64,000 bases of DNA from Macrostomum hystrix. Lineage: Eukaryota; Platyhelminthes; Macrostomidae. Made by a program: the position numbers and the translations under genes. Shown piece after piece: positions 1-12,331 of this stretch (its first letter is position 1; each line of letters begins with the position of its first letter). The stretch is from positions 1,101,001 to 1,165,000 of the forward strand of contig CATNEN010000030.1 in the NCBI GenBank assembly GCA_950097015.1. The letters are read 5' to 3'. Below the pieces are notes generated by a model. The model worked only from the letters and a program-made list of their open reading frames with translations. It did not search any database and was not told the origin of the DNA.

Positions 1-280
1 TGCGCTCAACAATGAGGAGCAGCTTAACAGACAATAAAAGCCTCGAAAAGGACTCGGGCCTCCCAAACTGTCTAATGATTATATTCCGACTAAACAGACT
101 AGATTGAGACCAGAAAGATCAGAGGACTTTGAATAGCTGCGGATTTACTGTGGATTGCAGTCGGTTGGGAGAAGAATGTAAAAATCGTATTAGGTAAGTG
201 GAGTTTAGCACCTAAAAAAATTGGGCCAGATAAAGGGGAGGGGCAGAGAAGGATTGCTCTTATAACTGCGGTATATGGCG

Positions 281-312
<32 letters not shown>

Positions 313-588
313 TCCACAAATTCATACAGTCCGGTTCGCGTGATTCACAGGCCCACATGCATTTGACATATGCTCCTTCTCTCTCTCTTTCTCTCTCTCT
401 CTCTTCCACATTCCCCTATCCCAGTGCTGCAACAGGTGTAGCTTCAAGCCAAAGCTATAGACATGAGGATACAGTTCAACAACACATGTGCAACTATCTT
501 ATAGGCTATATAGGGTGACCGCCTAGACAGAATAAAAGAGAAGGAAAAAATTGTTCTGCTAGAAAATATTATTAAAAAAGTGAAGCGT
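1..588. other. Gene-poor left edge
   Basis: Apart from the CAG tract at 283-312 and a CT-rich microsatellite at about 377-405, I see no supported gene. Short open frames exist but carry no recognisable domain. Confidence 0.5.
283..312. repeat. CAG trinucleotide tract
   Basis: An uninterrupted run of about ten CAG units in otherwise unremarkable AT-rich sequence. Similar CAG/CTG runs occur near 4700 and 6124. No gene model supports a coding role here. Confidence 0.9.
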
Positions 589-1030
589 TTCGGAGTTGAG
601 CAGCTTGGTTGAAAGAGTGTGGTGTCGGAGTTGAGCAGCTTCAGTCGGATGAAAGCGTGTGGCTGCGGAGTTGAGCAGCTTCGGTCGGATGAAAGAGTGT
701 GGCTTCGGAGTTGAGCAGCTTCGGTCGGATGAAAGCGTGTGGCTTCGGAGTTGAGCAGCTTCGGTCGGATGAAAGAGTGTGGCTGCGGAGTTGAGCAGCT
801 TCGGTCGGATGAAAGAGTGTGGCTTCGGAGTTGAGCAGCTTCGGTCGGATGAAAGCGTGTGGCTGCGGAGTTGAGCAGCTTCGGTCGGATGAAAGCGTGT
901 GGCTGCGGAGTTGAGCAGCTTCGGTCGGATGAAAGCGTGTGGCTGCGGAGTTGAGCAGCTTCGGTCGGATGAAAGCGTGTGGCTGCGGAGTTGAGCAGCT
1001 TCGGTCGGATGAAAGAGTGTGGCTTCGTGG
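589..1030. repeat. 40-bp minisatellite, about 11 units
   Basis: Tandem units contain GGAGTTGAGCAGCTTC followed by GGTCGGATGAAAG. Units differ at only a few sites (GCGTG/GAGTG, GGCTGCG/GGCTTCG). The unit length is not a multiple of three. The open frame on the minus strand therefore cycles through three frames every 120 bp and is a by-product of stop-free repeats rather than a gene. Confidence 0.93.
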
Positions 1031-1677
1031 CTTAGGAAGTTTCTATCATGTGAAAGCAGCCCAATAAACAACTTTACCAATATAGTTAAATTATATGATT
1101 GTTATTGCAGAGTCTAAAGTGTCCAGATTTTGCTTAATTCAATTGGTAACTTTTCTTACGCCAGCGGCCCGAGTTTAAAATTACTAAAAAATCAGCTCAA
1201 CACAAACACAGCCCCGTTTGGAAAGCATACGTTGCAGCCAGTCCCTTGTTCTTCAACAGCACCAGCAATATATTCTTTGAGCTGCACTGGCAAGATCAGG
1301 CCTGTCAATCAACTGGCCGCGCGTGCATGTGGCCAGCGCAGGTGGTCAGTGTGCTGAGAACTAAATTAGCAGCAAAGTCTTATCTGTGAAATGTGTCTGA
1401 GGTCTGTCTGCGCCCTAGCCTACAAATTGGGGTTGGCTAACACACACACATGCGCATAGAATCCTCTATGCCTATCTCACTTCAGTTAGTCCAGTACATT
1501 AAAAAAACCTATTTGAATTTGAAAAGGCGTTGAAGGGTGGAGAACAGAACGGATAAAAAAGCCATGGCACTATAACAGAGGCTCCGCAAGCTCATGTGCC
1601 AAGCGTGAGAAGGATAGAATTAAAGAAAAGACAACAGCGGTGCCAGAGCTAACAGAGTTGAGATGACAAATAACGGA
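1031..1677. other. Intergenic spacer without supported gene
   Basis: Unique sequence between two minisatellites. A 75-codon open frame at 1130-1357 on the plus strand shows no domain, signal peptide or splice context that I recognise. Confidence 0.4.
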
Positions 1678-2760
1678 AGATGAGACAGCTGAGAAATGAG
1701 ACAGGGGAGAGATGAGACAGGGAAAGATGAGACAAGATAAAGAAGAGACAGTGTAAAGATGAGACAGGGGAGAGATGAGACAGGGGAGAGATGAGACAGG
1801 GGAGAGATGAGACAGCTGAGAAATGAGACAGGGGACAGATGAGACAGCTGAGAAATGAGACAGGGGACAGATGAGACAGTTGAGAAATGAGACAGGGGAG
1901 AGATGAGACAGTTGAGAAATGAGACAGGGGAGAGATGAGACAGTTGAGAAATGAGACAGGGGAGAGATGAGACAGTTGAGAAATGAGACAGGGGACAGAT
2001 GAGACAGCTGAGAAATGAGACAAGGAAAGATGAGACAAGATAAAGAAGAGACAGTGTAAAGATGAGACAGGGAAAGATGAGACAAGATAAAGAAGAGACA
2101 GTGTAAAGATGAGACAGGGGAGAGATGAGACAGGGGAGAGATGAGACAGGGGAGAGATGAGACAGGGGAGAGATGAGACAGGGGAGAGATGAGACAGGGG
2201 AGAGATGAGACAGGGGAGAGATGAGACAGGGGAGAGATGAGACAGGGGAGAGATGAGACAGGGGAGAGATGAGACAGGGGAGAGATGAGACAGGGGAGAG
2301 ATGAGACAGGGGAGAGATGAGACAGGGGAGAGATGAGACAGGGGAGAGATGAGACAGGGGAGAGATGAGACAGCTGAGAAATGAGACAGGGGAGAAATGA
2401 GACAGGGGAGAGATGAGACAGGGGAGAGATGAGACAGGGGAGAGATGAGACAGGGGAGAGATGAGACAGGGGAGAGATGAGACAGCTGAGAAATGAGACA
2501 GGGGAGAGATGAGACAGGGAAAGATGAGACAAGATAAAGAAGAGACAGTGTAAAGATGAGACAGGGGAGAGATGAGACAGGGGAGAGATGAGACAGGGGA
2601 GAGATGAGACACGGGAGAGATGAGACAGGGAGAAATGAGTCAGGGGAGAGATGAGACAGGGGAGAGATGAGACAGGGGAGAGATGAGACAAGGGAGAGAT
2701 GAGACAAGGGAGAGATGAGACAAGGGAGAGATAAGACAAGGGAGAGATGAGGCGAGATAG
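1678..2760. repeat. 16-bp purine-rich minisatellite
   Basis: The unit is GAGACAGGGGAGAGAT, with variants containing CTGAGAAAT and a longer interspersed block with AAGATAAAGAAGAGACAG. The plus strand is almost pure purine for about 1.1 kb. The unit is not codon-commensurate, so all three minus-strand frames stay open; these Ser/Leu/Pro/Cys-rich frames are not treated as proteins. Confidence 0.95.
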
Positions 2761-4064
2761 ATTAAAAAGAGGAGCGATGCAGTAGGGTCAAAGGACGGGA
2801 TATCATTGTGCCGTTCTCCTCATTCGACCATTAGTAAATGGTGAATGAAGGAATGTGCTTTTTAACATAAAATAATGTTTTACTGAACATATTTAGCTGC
2901 CAAAAATGAATAGTTCAGTTGACTGCTTTGGCAGCCAATGAGTCAACTTCAATCATCTGTCTCTAGCGCTCTCCTAACCACATTTTTCGACTTTTAACTA
3001 ACTTCAGTTGGTGGACTAACCCAGTCTATTGAAGCTATCGGGTTTTGTCTCCTGTCCACTTGAGTAGATTGTCGAGTTGAGTTTGTGGCAGTGTGCACAG
3101 GCCAGATCTGTCCCATACGGAACACAGAGAGAAAGTGTTAACATTGTCATGAAAACAGATGGAATGGGAATAGGGAGTAGAGGCTCGCACATATGTGCCA
3201 ATTATGAAACGGTCGTATAATATATTAGATACATAATGCATACTATGACTGTGCAAGTGCCGACGCAGAGGGAGGGCGATGCAATGTTCCGTTGGGTCTA
3301 AACGGCAAACGAGTTGAAGGAAGAAAAAGAAAAAATTCTCGCTACCCCTCCTTTCTCCATGGTAAAAAAAGACCTCGGCCCCAAATTGATTTTTAATTAT
3401 TTTCATGTTTCCCAGTTCATTCCATAAGCTCCCGCTTCCTGAGGGGTTGGCCTACAAAAGCCGAATGGTGCTTGATAACAGGGCCTGATTAACTGGCCGG
3501 CCATGGGTGGGTACTGGCGGCGGAGAAAGCCAGAGCTGGAACAACTGACACAGTCAGCTGACACCTTCGGAACAGAGAGAAAAGACTTGGAAGAGAATAC
3601 ATATACCATATATATATTATAGGCGGACAGTTGCGCCCGAAATCCCACCCGTTGGTTTGAGGATTAGTTAAGCCGCTAACCTTACATTGTGCACTTACAT
3701 CTAAACCGCACCTGGGACTGAAAGGAAAATAGTTAGTGAGTGAGTGAGTGAGGCAGAGCCAGAGAAAAAAGATTGGGACAAAAAAGTGAGGACCGGCGAG
3801 GGGGGGGGACCGCATGGCATGCATTTTTTCATATGGCAACCCATTTTCACCCTCACTGAGGGCAGTTGCTGTGCGAAACCATAATGCTGTGTGTAACACA
3901 CGCGTCACTAATATAGCTTTGTCTCCATAAGTTTAATAAAATATTTGATGAGACTATTGTGTACTGCCTACATCTGTTCAGTCCATGGACATTGGGGAGC
4001 TGAATTTCTAAACCATACATCTCAAAATAAGAACATAATAATAACTGCAGGAGGGCAGTGGCCT
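2761..4064. other. Intergenic, nothing recognised
   Basis: No coding signal that I can support. Overlapping minus-strand frames at 3035-3908 have no family signature. A short GAGT repeat lies at about 3735-3752. Confidence 0.4.
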
Positions 4065-4205
4065 TTGGTACATCATTTGGTGACACTAGACTAGCAGGAG
4101 GCAATTCTGCCCATTTCGCTGACTCCTGAGCACACGCTCACACAGTCTACCCTGACTTTCTCATCGTTAGGCAGTGTACACTCACGGTGCCTCGGTAAGG
4201 TAAAT
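4065..4205 (-). mobile_element. tRNA-derived SINE, 3' half
   Basis: Reverse-strand copy of the 3' half of the dispersed SINE best seen at 20193-20545. It shares the CACCAAATGATGT / GGCAGAATTG / GACTCCTGAGC-type blocks and the GATGAGAAAGTC block. The tRNA-like head is missing, as expected for 5' truncation. Confidence 0.75.
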
Positions 4206-4700
4206 TGGGTAATTTTCTAAATTAGGGTATTAGCTAGATTCATAATTTCTGCTTATGCTCCTGAATGCTTCTGAATTAAAAAACTGAAATAAAACACAAA
4301 TTATTTATCATCGACTGGGACAGATTCGAACTTCAGACCTCTAGGTTAGAAGTACAAAGCTAGATATACTAGGCATTCCTGATAAAAGAAAGAAGACTAC
4401 AGCTTAAGCAATGCATGCAGGTAACAAAATGCATGACCCAACGCTTCCCTTGTACAGTACAAGCCAGTTTAGCATGCATAATTAGACAGATAGTTGCAAT
4501 TCAGACTCACGTGTGCAAATCCTGCATTAGACTATTAGTAGTTGAAGACACCAGATTAACCTGCGTTATATTTTTGCGTTCTAGGATTGATCGGCAAATT
4601 GCTCTGCCAGCATCTCCGCCTGAACGGCTTGGCAAATCTGTTAATGATTCAGTTTTTGGCGACTGTGATGTCTTATCGGCCTCTTCTTCATCGCCGCCGC

Positions 4701-4701
4701 C

Positions 4702-4738
<37 letters not shown>
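4701..4738. repeat. CTG trinucleotide tract
   Basis: About twelve uninterrupted CTG units. It lies in a plus-strand open frame (poly-Leu) and a minus-strand frame (poly-Ser or poly-Ala). Neither frame is otherwise supported as a gene. Confidence 0.9.
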
Positions 4739-4739
<1 letters not shown>

Positions 4740-6121
4740 CACAAAGTTCTCCCGAGTTTTGCATAGCGTAACAAAAATAAGTATGGAGGGCTTTCGATAA
4801 TTTTTTAAGGCAGTGATTGATTTAGAAACAGAGATCAATTATAGCAAAATCTAAATGTGTACACAATCATAAACGTTTATAATTCGAAAAAAGTTAATAA
4901 CTGTATAAGGCAATAATGGCTTTGGATTTGTGATGTCAAAAAGTAGGACAGTAGAAAAAACAAGCAAATAAAAAGGCTGTTGATTATAAAACAAGTAAAA
5001 AATGATTTCGTAAGGCAATTTGGTGCTATAATAAGGCAATAAATAGACCAATGGCCAGCACGCTTCTAGCAGCAATAAAAAATAAAGAGCGGGTGCTGCA
5101 ACAAGTTTGGACAAGACAAGGCTGGGTGTTAAAAATCAATCAACCATCTACGTACATTAGACAAGTATATACACCAAAATATCGTGAGCCTGCATCAATT
5201 GATGGAAACAAGAATGGCATGCTTTTGTTAAACGATGACAAACTATCAGCACTTATTTGAATTTCAATTTCAAAGAATATTTTCTTAACAAAAAACGGGG
5301 AGAAACTGGCTTGGATGTTGTAAAATCGATCAAGGCATTTTAGAACGTGTTCAGATCGCCAGATATTTTTAATAAGCTGCAATTTGTTATAAAAAATGCT
5401 TTTGTATTTTATTATATATTTCATTATACACTAGTAGAAATAATTCAAAATTTATAATATTTTCATAAAGCCAAAGTGTTTCTCTACTATTAATACGATT
5501 CTATTGCATAGCTATCAATCAATCAATCGACTTCTTTAACTGACATTCGACCAGCCATTCACTTGAAAGATTAATACCTTAACTTGAACAAAAAATCCTT
5601 TGACAAAAATGGTTGGCCTCAGGAAATGCAGAATAGCAAAGAACTGGTCAGTCAGGTTTCACACAGACCGGAAGCCGTCAATTCACAACATAAAAATCGG
5701 AACAGAGCGCCAAAGGGGCTGCAGTGTGGACACTAAAATCCCATTTTGTGCCCTTTGCTATCCTGACACTGGCCAGTGCAATCCGTTGCCATTCAATTGA
5801 GCACACATAAATGAGTTGGACTGGAATCGGTTGAAAACTGCTTCAGCCCTTCAACAATGGCATAGAATTTGAATAACTAGAAACGGAAACAGCCAGCGAC
5901 TTTTTGGTGCAGGGGCGGATTTTAAGAGCGCGATGAAAAGAGTATAGATCAGGAACGGAAACGCAGTTTTCTAAAAGGTGTCGAGAAGAGAACACCCCCT
6001 ACTGCCTTACTCATTTCCTTTACTGCTCAGATTATTACACTGATTTGTAAATAAAAAAATTTGAACAAATTAACCAATTTTGAAGCGGAATTCGAATACC
6101 ACCTTGACGACTGGTGTGACG

Positions 6122-6123
<2 letters not shown>

Positions 6124-6158
<35 letters not shown>
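6124..6158. repeat. CAG trinucleotide tract
   Basis: About eleven uninterrupted CAG units, the third such tract in the first 6.2 kb of the window. Confidence 0.9.
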
Positions 6159-6159
<1 letters not shown>

Positions 6160-6825
6160 TCGGCGCTGGCGGGAGCAAGGTTTGACGGGAAGCAACAGCA
6201 GAAAATCTAGAAGATGGACACTTACCAAAGAAGCTCAGCTTAGTATGCTGATCAGCTGTTGTCGACTTACTAATTGGAAAATCTAACTGAACAGATGAAG
6301 CGTCTAGAGAAGCTGCCAGTGTGACAGGCAATGAAGGCCGGTTAGCAACCTCGAAGAAAGCTTTTAAATGGACAGGTGTTAAAGAGCGCCGATTCGCACC
6401 ATATGCCATTTCGGAGGGGGGATGGAGGTGTATGAGAGCGGAGTGAGGAGGTTCGTGGCTGCCAATGCCAACTGTGAAGGTGGAAGCGCCGATTCCATTG
6501 GCCGGGGTCCGTCATTTGTCAATTTTTTTGGGAGGCCACGGCGCGCCTCGGGTGGCGCTCGATTGGAAGTGGCGGAGGAGGCGCACAGGGAGGTCCGGCT
6601 GCGCGGATTGGCCAGCATCGGCCTAGACGGGCGGCGGGCGGCGATGGACGGCACAGCCAATGGCGAAGATATTATCAAGCCATGGAATTCGTTTCAGAGA
6701 CTAGCGGGAGGTGTGAGAGAGAAACACCCAGAAGAGTTCCACTTTGAGAGTGAAGAAAGGTGAAATATGAAAACTAATGCGCGAAAATTTGTTCTAACTG
6801 GCTGATTAATAATACCGCGGGCACT

Positions 6826-7045
6826 GGTATACACCATTTGGTGACACTAGACCCGCAGCCAGCAAGGAGTCAATTCTGCCCATTCCGCTGACTCCCGAAC
6901 ACACACTCAAACAGGTGTGTACATCTTCTCTGACTTTCTCATCGTTGCCTTAGAGCTTGGGGCTGCGCCCCAAATTAATGTAACCTTCGCCGCGGAATCG
7001 AGCTCAGATATCTTGGGTGCGAGAGGCAAATGCGTTTGTGGGGGT
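6826..7045 (-). mobile_element. tRNA-derived SINE copy, internally deleted
   Basis: Minus-strand copy of the dispersed SINE. The end nearest 6830 has the CACCAAATGGTGTATACC-type tail. The end near 7040 has the CGCATTTGCCTCTCGCACC tRNA-like head. Internal sequence between the head and the GATGAGAAAGTC block is shortened compared with the copy at 20193-20545. Confidence 0.8.
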
Positions 7046-8255
7046 GAGGTTTAGGTTTAGGTTTTGCGGGGGTGAATGGTTCAGGCTTGGGTTTTGCGGG
7101 GGTGAATGGTTCAGGCTTGGGTTTTGCGGGGTGAATGGTTCAGGCTTGAGTTTTGCGGGGTGAATGGTTCAGGCTTGGGTTTTGCGGGGTGAATGGTTCA
7201 GGCTTGGGTTTTGCGGGGTGAATGGTTCAGGCTTGAGTTTTGCGGGGGTGAATGGTTCAGTGTTTGGGTTTTGCGGGGTGAATGGTTCAGGCTTGAGTTT
7301 TGCGGGGTGAATGGTTCAGGCTTGGGTTTTGCGGGGTGAATGGTTCAGGCTTGGGTTTTGCGGGGGTGAATGGTTCAGGCTTGGGTTTTGCGGGGTGAAT
7401 GATTCAGGCTTGAGTTTTGCGGGGGTGAATGGTTCATGCTTGAGTTTTGCGGGGGTGAATGGTTCAGGCTTGAGTTTTGCGGGGGTGAATGGTTCAGGCT
7501 TGAGTTTTGCGGGGTTGAATGGTTCAGGCTTGAGTTTTGCGGGGATGAATGGTTCAGGCTTGAGTTTTGCGGGGGTGAATGGTTCAGGCTTGAGTTTTGC
7601 GGGGGTGAATGGTTCAGGCTTGAGTTTTGCGGGGGTGAACGGTTCAGGCTTGAGTTTTGCGGGGGTGAATGGTTCAGGCTTGAGTTTTGCGGGGGTGAAT
7701 GGTTCAGGCTTGAGTTTTGTGGGGTGAATGGTTCAGGCTTGAGTTTTGCGGGGGTGAATGGTTCAGGCTTGGATTTTGTGGGTGAATGGTTCAGGCTTGG
7801 ATTTTGTGGGTGAATGGTTCAGGCTTGGGTTCTGCGGGGTGAATGGTTCAGGCTTGGGTTCTGCGGGGTGAATGGTTCAGGCTTGGGTTCTGCGGGGTGA
7901 ATGGTTCAGGCTTGGATTTTGTGGGTGAATGGTTCAGGCTTGGGTTCTGCGGGGTGAATGGTTCAGGCTTGGGTTTTGCGGGGTTTTGCGGGGTGAATGG
8001 TTCTGGCTTGGGTTTTGCGGGGTTTTGCGGGGTGAATGGTTCTGGCTTGGGTTTTGCTGGGGTGAATGGTTCAGGCTTGATTTTTGTGGGGTGAATGGTT
8101 CAGGCTTGAGTTTTGCGGGGGTGAATGGTTCAGGCTTGAGTTTTGTGGGGTGAATGGTTCAGGCTTGGGTTTTGCGGGGTTTTGCGGGGTGAATGGTTCA
8201 GGCTTGGGTTTTGCGGGGTTTTGCGGGGTGAATGGTTCAGGGTTTGGGTGGGGAA
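7046..8255. repeat. 29/30-bp G/T-rich minisatellite
   Basis: About 41 tandem units of the type GGTTCAGGCTTGAGTTTTGC followed by GGGGGTGAAT. Length alternates between 29 and 30 bp through the G run, so the frame slips repeatedly. Open frames with NGSGLSFAG repeats arise from this and are not supported as protein. It begins directly beside a SINE head. Confidence 0.93.
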
Positions 8256-9931
8256 TCAAAAGTACACACTCCTAGAACAGCTATAGATTGTCGCCAAGGC
8301 AGATGAGAATAGAAATGCTGATCAGCAACCATTTGCAATGTAGAGCCGATGCCGCAAACAAGTTAGCCGCTCAATTCGGAGATCCCAAGAGTTTAGCATT
8401 TCAAAGATATAGTTTTGAGTCCGGAATAGAAGAAGTTTGGCATAAACAGATCCGACTAAGATTCAGCATCAGAATTAGCGTAATTCAATACAAACACAAC
8501 ACCAGAAAGTATTCTCAGATATAGTCTGCTTGCTAGTGTAAGTGAATGCTGTAATGAGCATGAGCACACTGCTGCCGGACAGTGATTTCGCCAGAGAAAA
8601 AAATCACTCCACACCTCCCTTGCCTTCTATAAGCCTACGGCTCAATTCTAACCCACTTTGGCCTGCTCCGCCCCCCTTCCACAGCCAAGCGCCAAAAATC
8701 CTCCCCGATCCACTACAAGCTGTCAATCTCCGGAGCGCAATGGGAGAGAGGCGTTAACATAGCGCCCGTTCCCCTCCTAATTGGGCATGCTCAGGGCCCC
8801 AAGGTTAGAAGGCCAGGCCTAACTAACTAATCGCTGAGCTTATTCTAAGCGCCTTGCTCTCATCCGCAATCTTTTGCTCCCCTCTACCACAATACCTACC
8901 CCCAGTCCATAGACCATGGGAGAAAGTCATCCGAAAGACACACACCAGGCCTCACAAAATTTATCTAGACCGACCTAAATAATTATTGCTCACATATTAG
9001 ACTACTATTAGTAGAATAGCACGCTGGTTATTTCTAAGATAGTTTATTTGCTAAAATTGTAATAATTACGTTTTGATTATCGAAGTCACTAATGTGGGGA
9101 TTATTTGCCATTTATAAAATATCGGCAGATTTTTGTTGCTAATCTTAAAAAAAACAAGTCGAACTACCTTTACAGAATGTCTTCATATTCATATGCCATT
9201 AAAATGGGCTTACAAAAATACTAGAATACTATTGACTTGTTTTGATTTGCTCACTCAGTTAATATTCATGGGTATCTATATTGTAATGGCTGTCTTGATT
9301 CATTGTAAATCAAATAGTCAAAACATGTACCAGCCCATGAATAGTGCTCTAGCACGAAAAACCAAATAATAGCCTAAGTGTAAATTAATAATTACACATA
9401 ATAGATAATTGTTATAATTAACTATTATTGTACCACAAAAGAAAATAATATTGGCTACAAATTTTTTGGCAATCAAAATCAACAAGGCTATTTGCTATCT
9501 AACTATTTGATAAGTTGGTCATGTGACTTAAGTTTCAATAAATAACTTATTATATTATTTTAAAATACTATTTGCTATTTTTTCATTCTGTAGCTAGAGT
9601 GATTCCTTTTCCAGAAGTACTACTTAGTTCCTATAAATTATATTGGGTTTATATGAAGCATTTATAAAAACTTCTAAACTAAATTTGATATATTAATATA
9701 CTGCAGATACTTTACTTTATACTTGTATTTTTTTATTTAAACAATACAAGAAGTGCTAAACTTAAAAGTTTTTACTTACATTTAATATTATCGTCCTCAA
9801 CAAAATATATATAAACAATTAAAAATACTAATCAGGCCTATATAATACAGCCAATCAAGTACTCCCCTATAAAGCTATTGATAGGAAGCTAGAAACCTGA
9901 CTTGTATGCTACATTGGTCAGTAGAATAAAA
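8256..9931. other. AT-rich intergenic sequence
   Basis: No supported gene. Short open frames near 8288-8757 and 9133-9369 have no recognisable domain and no splice-site support. Confidence 0.4.
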
Positions 9932-10105
9932 CAGGGGTGTAGCCAGGGTTTTCTTGGGGATATTGGTTTTGGTTCTATCCAGCGTATCCAGAATAAAAAA
10001 CAATGAATTCATTTCTTTTGAAGAAACAGAATGCGAAAAAATAGAAATGTCTCAAATTTTCGGGGTATAGGCTGATGCACCAATACCCCCCTCGCTACGC
10101 CACTG
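9932..10105. mobile_element. hAT-like MITE (174 bp)
   Basis: The termini form imperfect inverted repeats: CAGGGGTGTAGCCAGGG at the left and the reverse complement of CAGTGGCGTAGCGAGGG at the right. They are flanked by GAATAAAA (9924-9931) and CAATAAAA (10106-10113), a 7/8 match to an 8-bp target duplication. The CAGTGGCGTAGC-type end and 8-bp duplication are typical of hAT elements. It encodes nothing, so it is non-autonomous. Confidence 0.7.
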
Positions 10106-10113
10106 CAATAAAA

Positions 10114-11689
10114 ATACTAATAGACAAAAAATTATTATAGGCTACAGACCTATAATTAGTGCTATTTTGTGCTTTTAGTGCTAATTAGTACTAAATTCAA
10201 ACTAGCTTGTTAAAATACTTCCAAATTCGTTTTGTTCCCAAATTTTTATGTTATTTCTTCTTAAACTTGACAATACTTTTAGATCTCAAGGAAACATAAA
10301 ATCTATTTGGATTTTCATATAGAAAAAAACTATTCATATAATAAATTTTGCATTGCCCGTGCAATATGAAACTTTTAAGGTTAAAAGCCTAAGTTTCTTA
10401 TAATTTAGTACAAGATGTTATCCAAAGATATATGGCATTCAACTTCAATCAGTTCGTACAAATGGTCAAGAAACACACATTCGACAAAACAAAGTAACCC
10501 TAGAAACTATAATCCATTCTTGGATTATTAAAAAAACGATGTACATCGAGATAGAAGTTATTTTGAATTCTACTCATAATTGATATTTAGTACACACATT
10601 ATCAATTTAATCAGAGAAAAAGAGAAATAAAAAATATATATGTAGTATGTTTTTTATCAAGAACTTCGACCAAAACAAAGTTACTGAAAAAACAGTGATT
10701 AGGACAGGACAAATGTCATACATAAGACGCATATAAAAACATATTAGACTGTCCAAGATGCTATATATCTTGGATCATTTGTACGTATTAGGCGTGATTG
10801 TAAAATAAATTTTAATGCATCGGGTCGGGTCAAAACTCAAGAGTAGAAAATCTAAGAGTAGAAAATCTACTGGAAATCTTGGAAATAGTTGCAAGTTAAA
10901 CTCGTGCCTTTTTACCATCGTCATTTATATTTCAAATACGCTCGTAGTTCCGGCAAGATGCGTTTTTGCCAAATAGATTCTGTTGGATAATTTTTCTTCA
11001 AGACACTTTCATTAAACAAGCCAAGACCATCAGAGCTACAGAAAAATGGCAGTCAAATATCAGTAGCAGTGCAGAAATGATATTGGTGCAATATTACAAC
11101 AGTGGTTATACTATACAGTGATCCTTGATTATTTCTATGTGCGATTCGACAAAATTAAAACTCAAAAGTAATAAGCATCACATGAGCAAACAAAAAATTA
11201 TGAATTATTTTTAATAAACGTTTAGAATGGAAGCTGCCAGTCAAGCTCGTAATATTTATAATCTGTAAATTATCATAATTTCATTAGTGCCAATTTTCCA
11301 ACAAATTTTCCGAAGAAGCTCGACTCGATCCCTCTGTATGAACACAACGTGTAACGTATGTTATGTACGCATGTAATGTAACATGTAACATGATGTAACG
11401 CAAAACTGCGACTCTCTGGATAGCTGTCAAATGTCTGCTGGTTTTGGATTTGCGTTTGTCTAATTTGAACATTCAAATGCTAGCTGGTCTTAAAATACAC
11501 TGTTGAAAATGAATATTAAGTTGTATAAATTGAATATCAGGTGTGTTAAAATAGAATAGGAAAATGTGTAGTATGAGCATCTTTTGTTAGTTTGAATTCT
11601 AGGTCAACTTTAATGCCATTGTTGTGTACGTGTGCCATATTGCTTTGATCTATTTTTAGATTTGAAGGAGAGAAAAATCCGGGTGGGCC
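10114..11689. other. AT-rich intergenic sequence
   Basis: No gene or element that I can support. Only short, unremarkable open frames are present. Confidence 0.4.
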
Positions 11690-12060
11690 AGCGGGGGTCG
11701 CTGGAAGAGCGATTATCGCGTTTGCCTCTCTCGCCAAGGTCCCTCGCCAAGGAACTCGCCAAGTTCGATTCCGCGACAAGGCGACATTTTTTGGGGTGCA
11801 GCCGCGGAGAGAAAGCTTGGGGGCTTGTCGTGCAATTTACGCCCTTGAGAGCCAACCTCCAAGGCACAGTGAAAGTGTACACTGCCTGACGATGAGAAAG
11901 TCAAGGCAAATGTACACACCTGTTTGAGCGTGTGCCGGCGTGTATCTGTGTGCGTGTGTGCTCAGGAGCCAGCGAAATGGGCAGAATTGCCTCCTCGCTG
12001 GTAGCGAGTCTAGTGTCACCAAATAATGTGCTATTGCCCGCAGCCCTCCTGTAATTATTT
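11690..12060 (+). mobile_element. tRNA-derived SINE copy, near full length
   Basis: Plus-strand member of the SINE family. The head (about 11691-11775) matches the tRNA-like head at 20193, with a partly duplicated segment (CTCGCCAAGGTCC followed by similar words). The body includes GTGTACACTGCCTGACGATG and CAGCGAAATGGGCAGAATTG, and the tail has CACCAAATAATGTGCTATTG. It ends about 130 bp before the RTE element. Confidence 0.85.
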
Positions 12061-12191
12061 TTCTTGTAGTATAGTTATTTTATTTCCTGGCGTGAATCTT
12101 GGACCACCCCTGCGGCTCAAGGACTCTCCGCGTGTCCAGTGGAAACATTTGGGAGTCGGAAAATTGAGATAAATCGCGCTACCTCCATTCT

Positions 12192-12202
12192 TCATTTCTG
12201 CA
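12192..12202. repeat. Left target-site duplication of the RTE element
   Basis: TCATTTCTGCA, repeated exactly at 15500-15510 on the other side of the LINE. Confidence 0.85.
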
Positions 12203-12331
12203 TTATAGCCATTGTATTTGCAGAGCCATTATATTTGCAGAGCCATTATATTTGCAGAGCCATTATATTTGCACATCTGTGCAAATAGTGTCGACACCTC
12301 CTGGCATCGTGGTCAGCCTATCAGGCCGCGG

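Larger units (their letters stand above)
4206..6825. other. Gene-poor spacer with two CAG/CTG tracts
   Basis: AT-rich sequence with CTG repeats at about 4701-4738 and CAG repeats at about 6124-6158. A GC-rich island at about 6410-6680 keeps two overlapping frames open (6379-6678 minus, 6422-6763 plus). Neither gives a family match by eye, so an exon there is possible but unsupported. A weak tRNA-like stretch on the minus strand near 4320-4375 resembles a degenerate SINE head. Confidence 0.4.

Noticed and set aside
1570-2739. Long overlapping minus-strand reading frames rich in Ser, Leu, Pro and Cys
   Set aside because: All three frames are open at once because the 16-bp repeat lacks stop codons. 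There is no start context, splice site or unique sequence.
7040-7075. Telomere-like TTAGG words at the start of the 30-bp array
   Set aside because: Only two copies occur and they grade into the minisatellite unit, so this is not an interstitial telomere.
7046-8255. Plus-strand frames with NGSGLSFAG repeats
   Set aside because: The unit switches between 29 and 30 bp, so the frame slips often. All of it is minisatellite.
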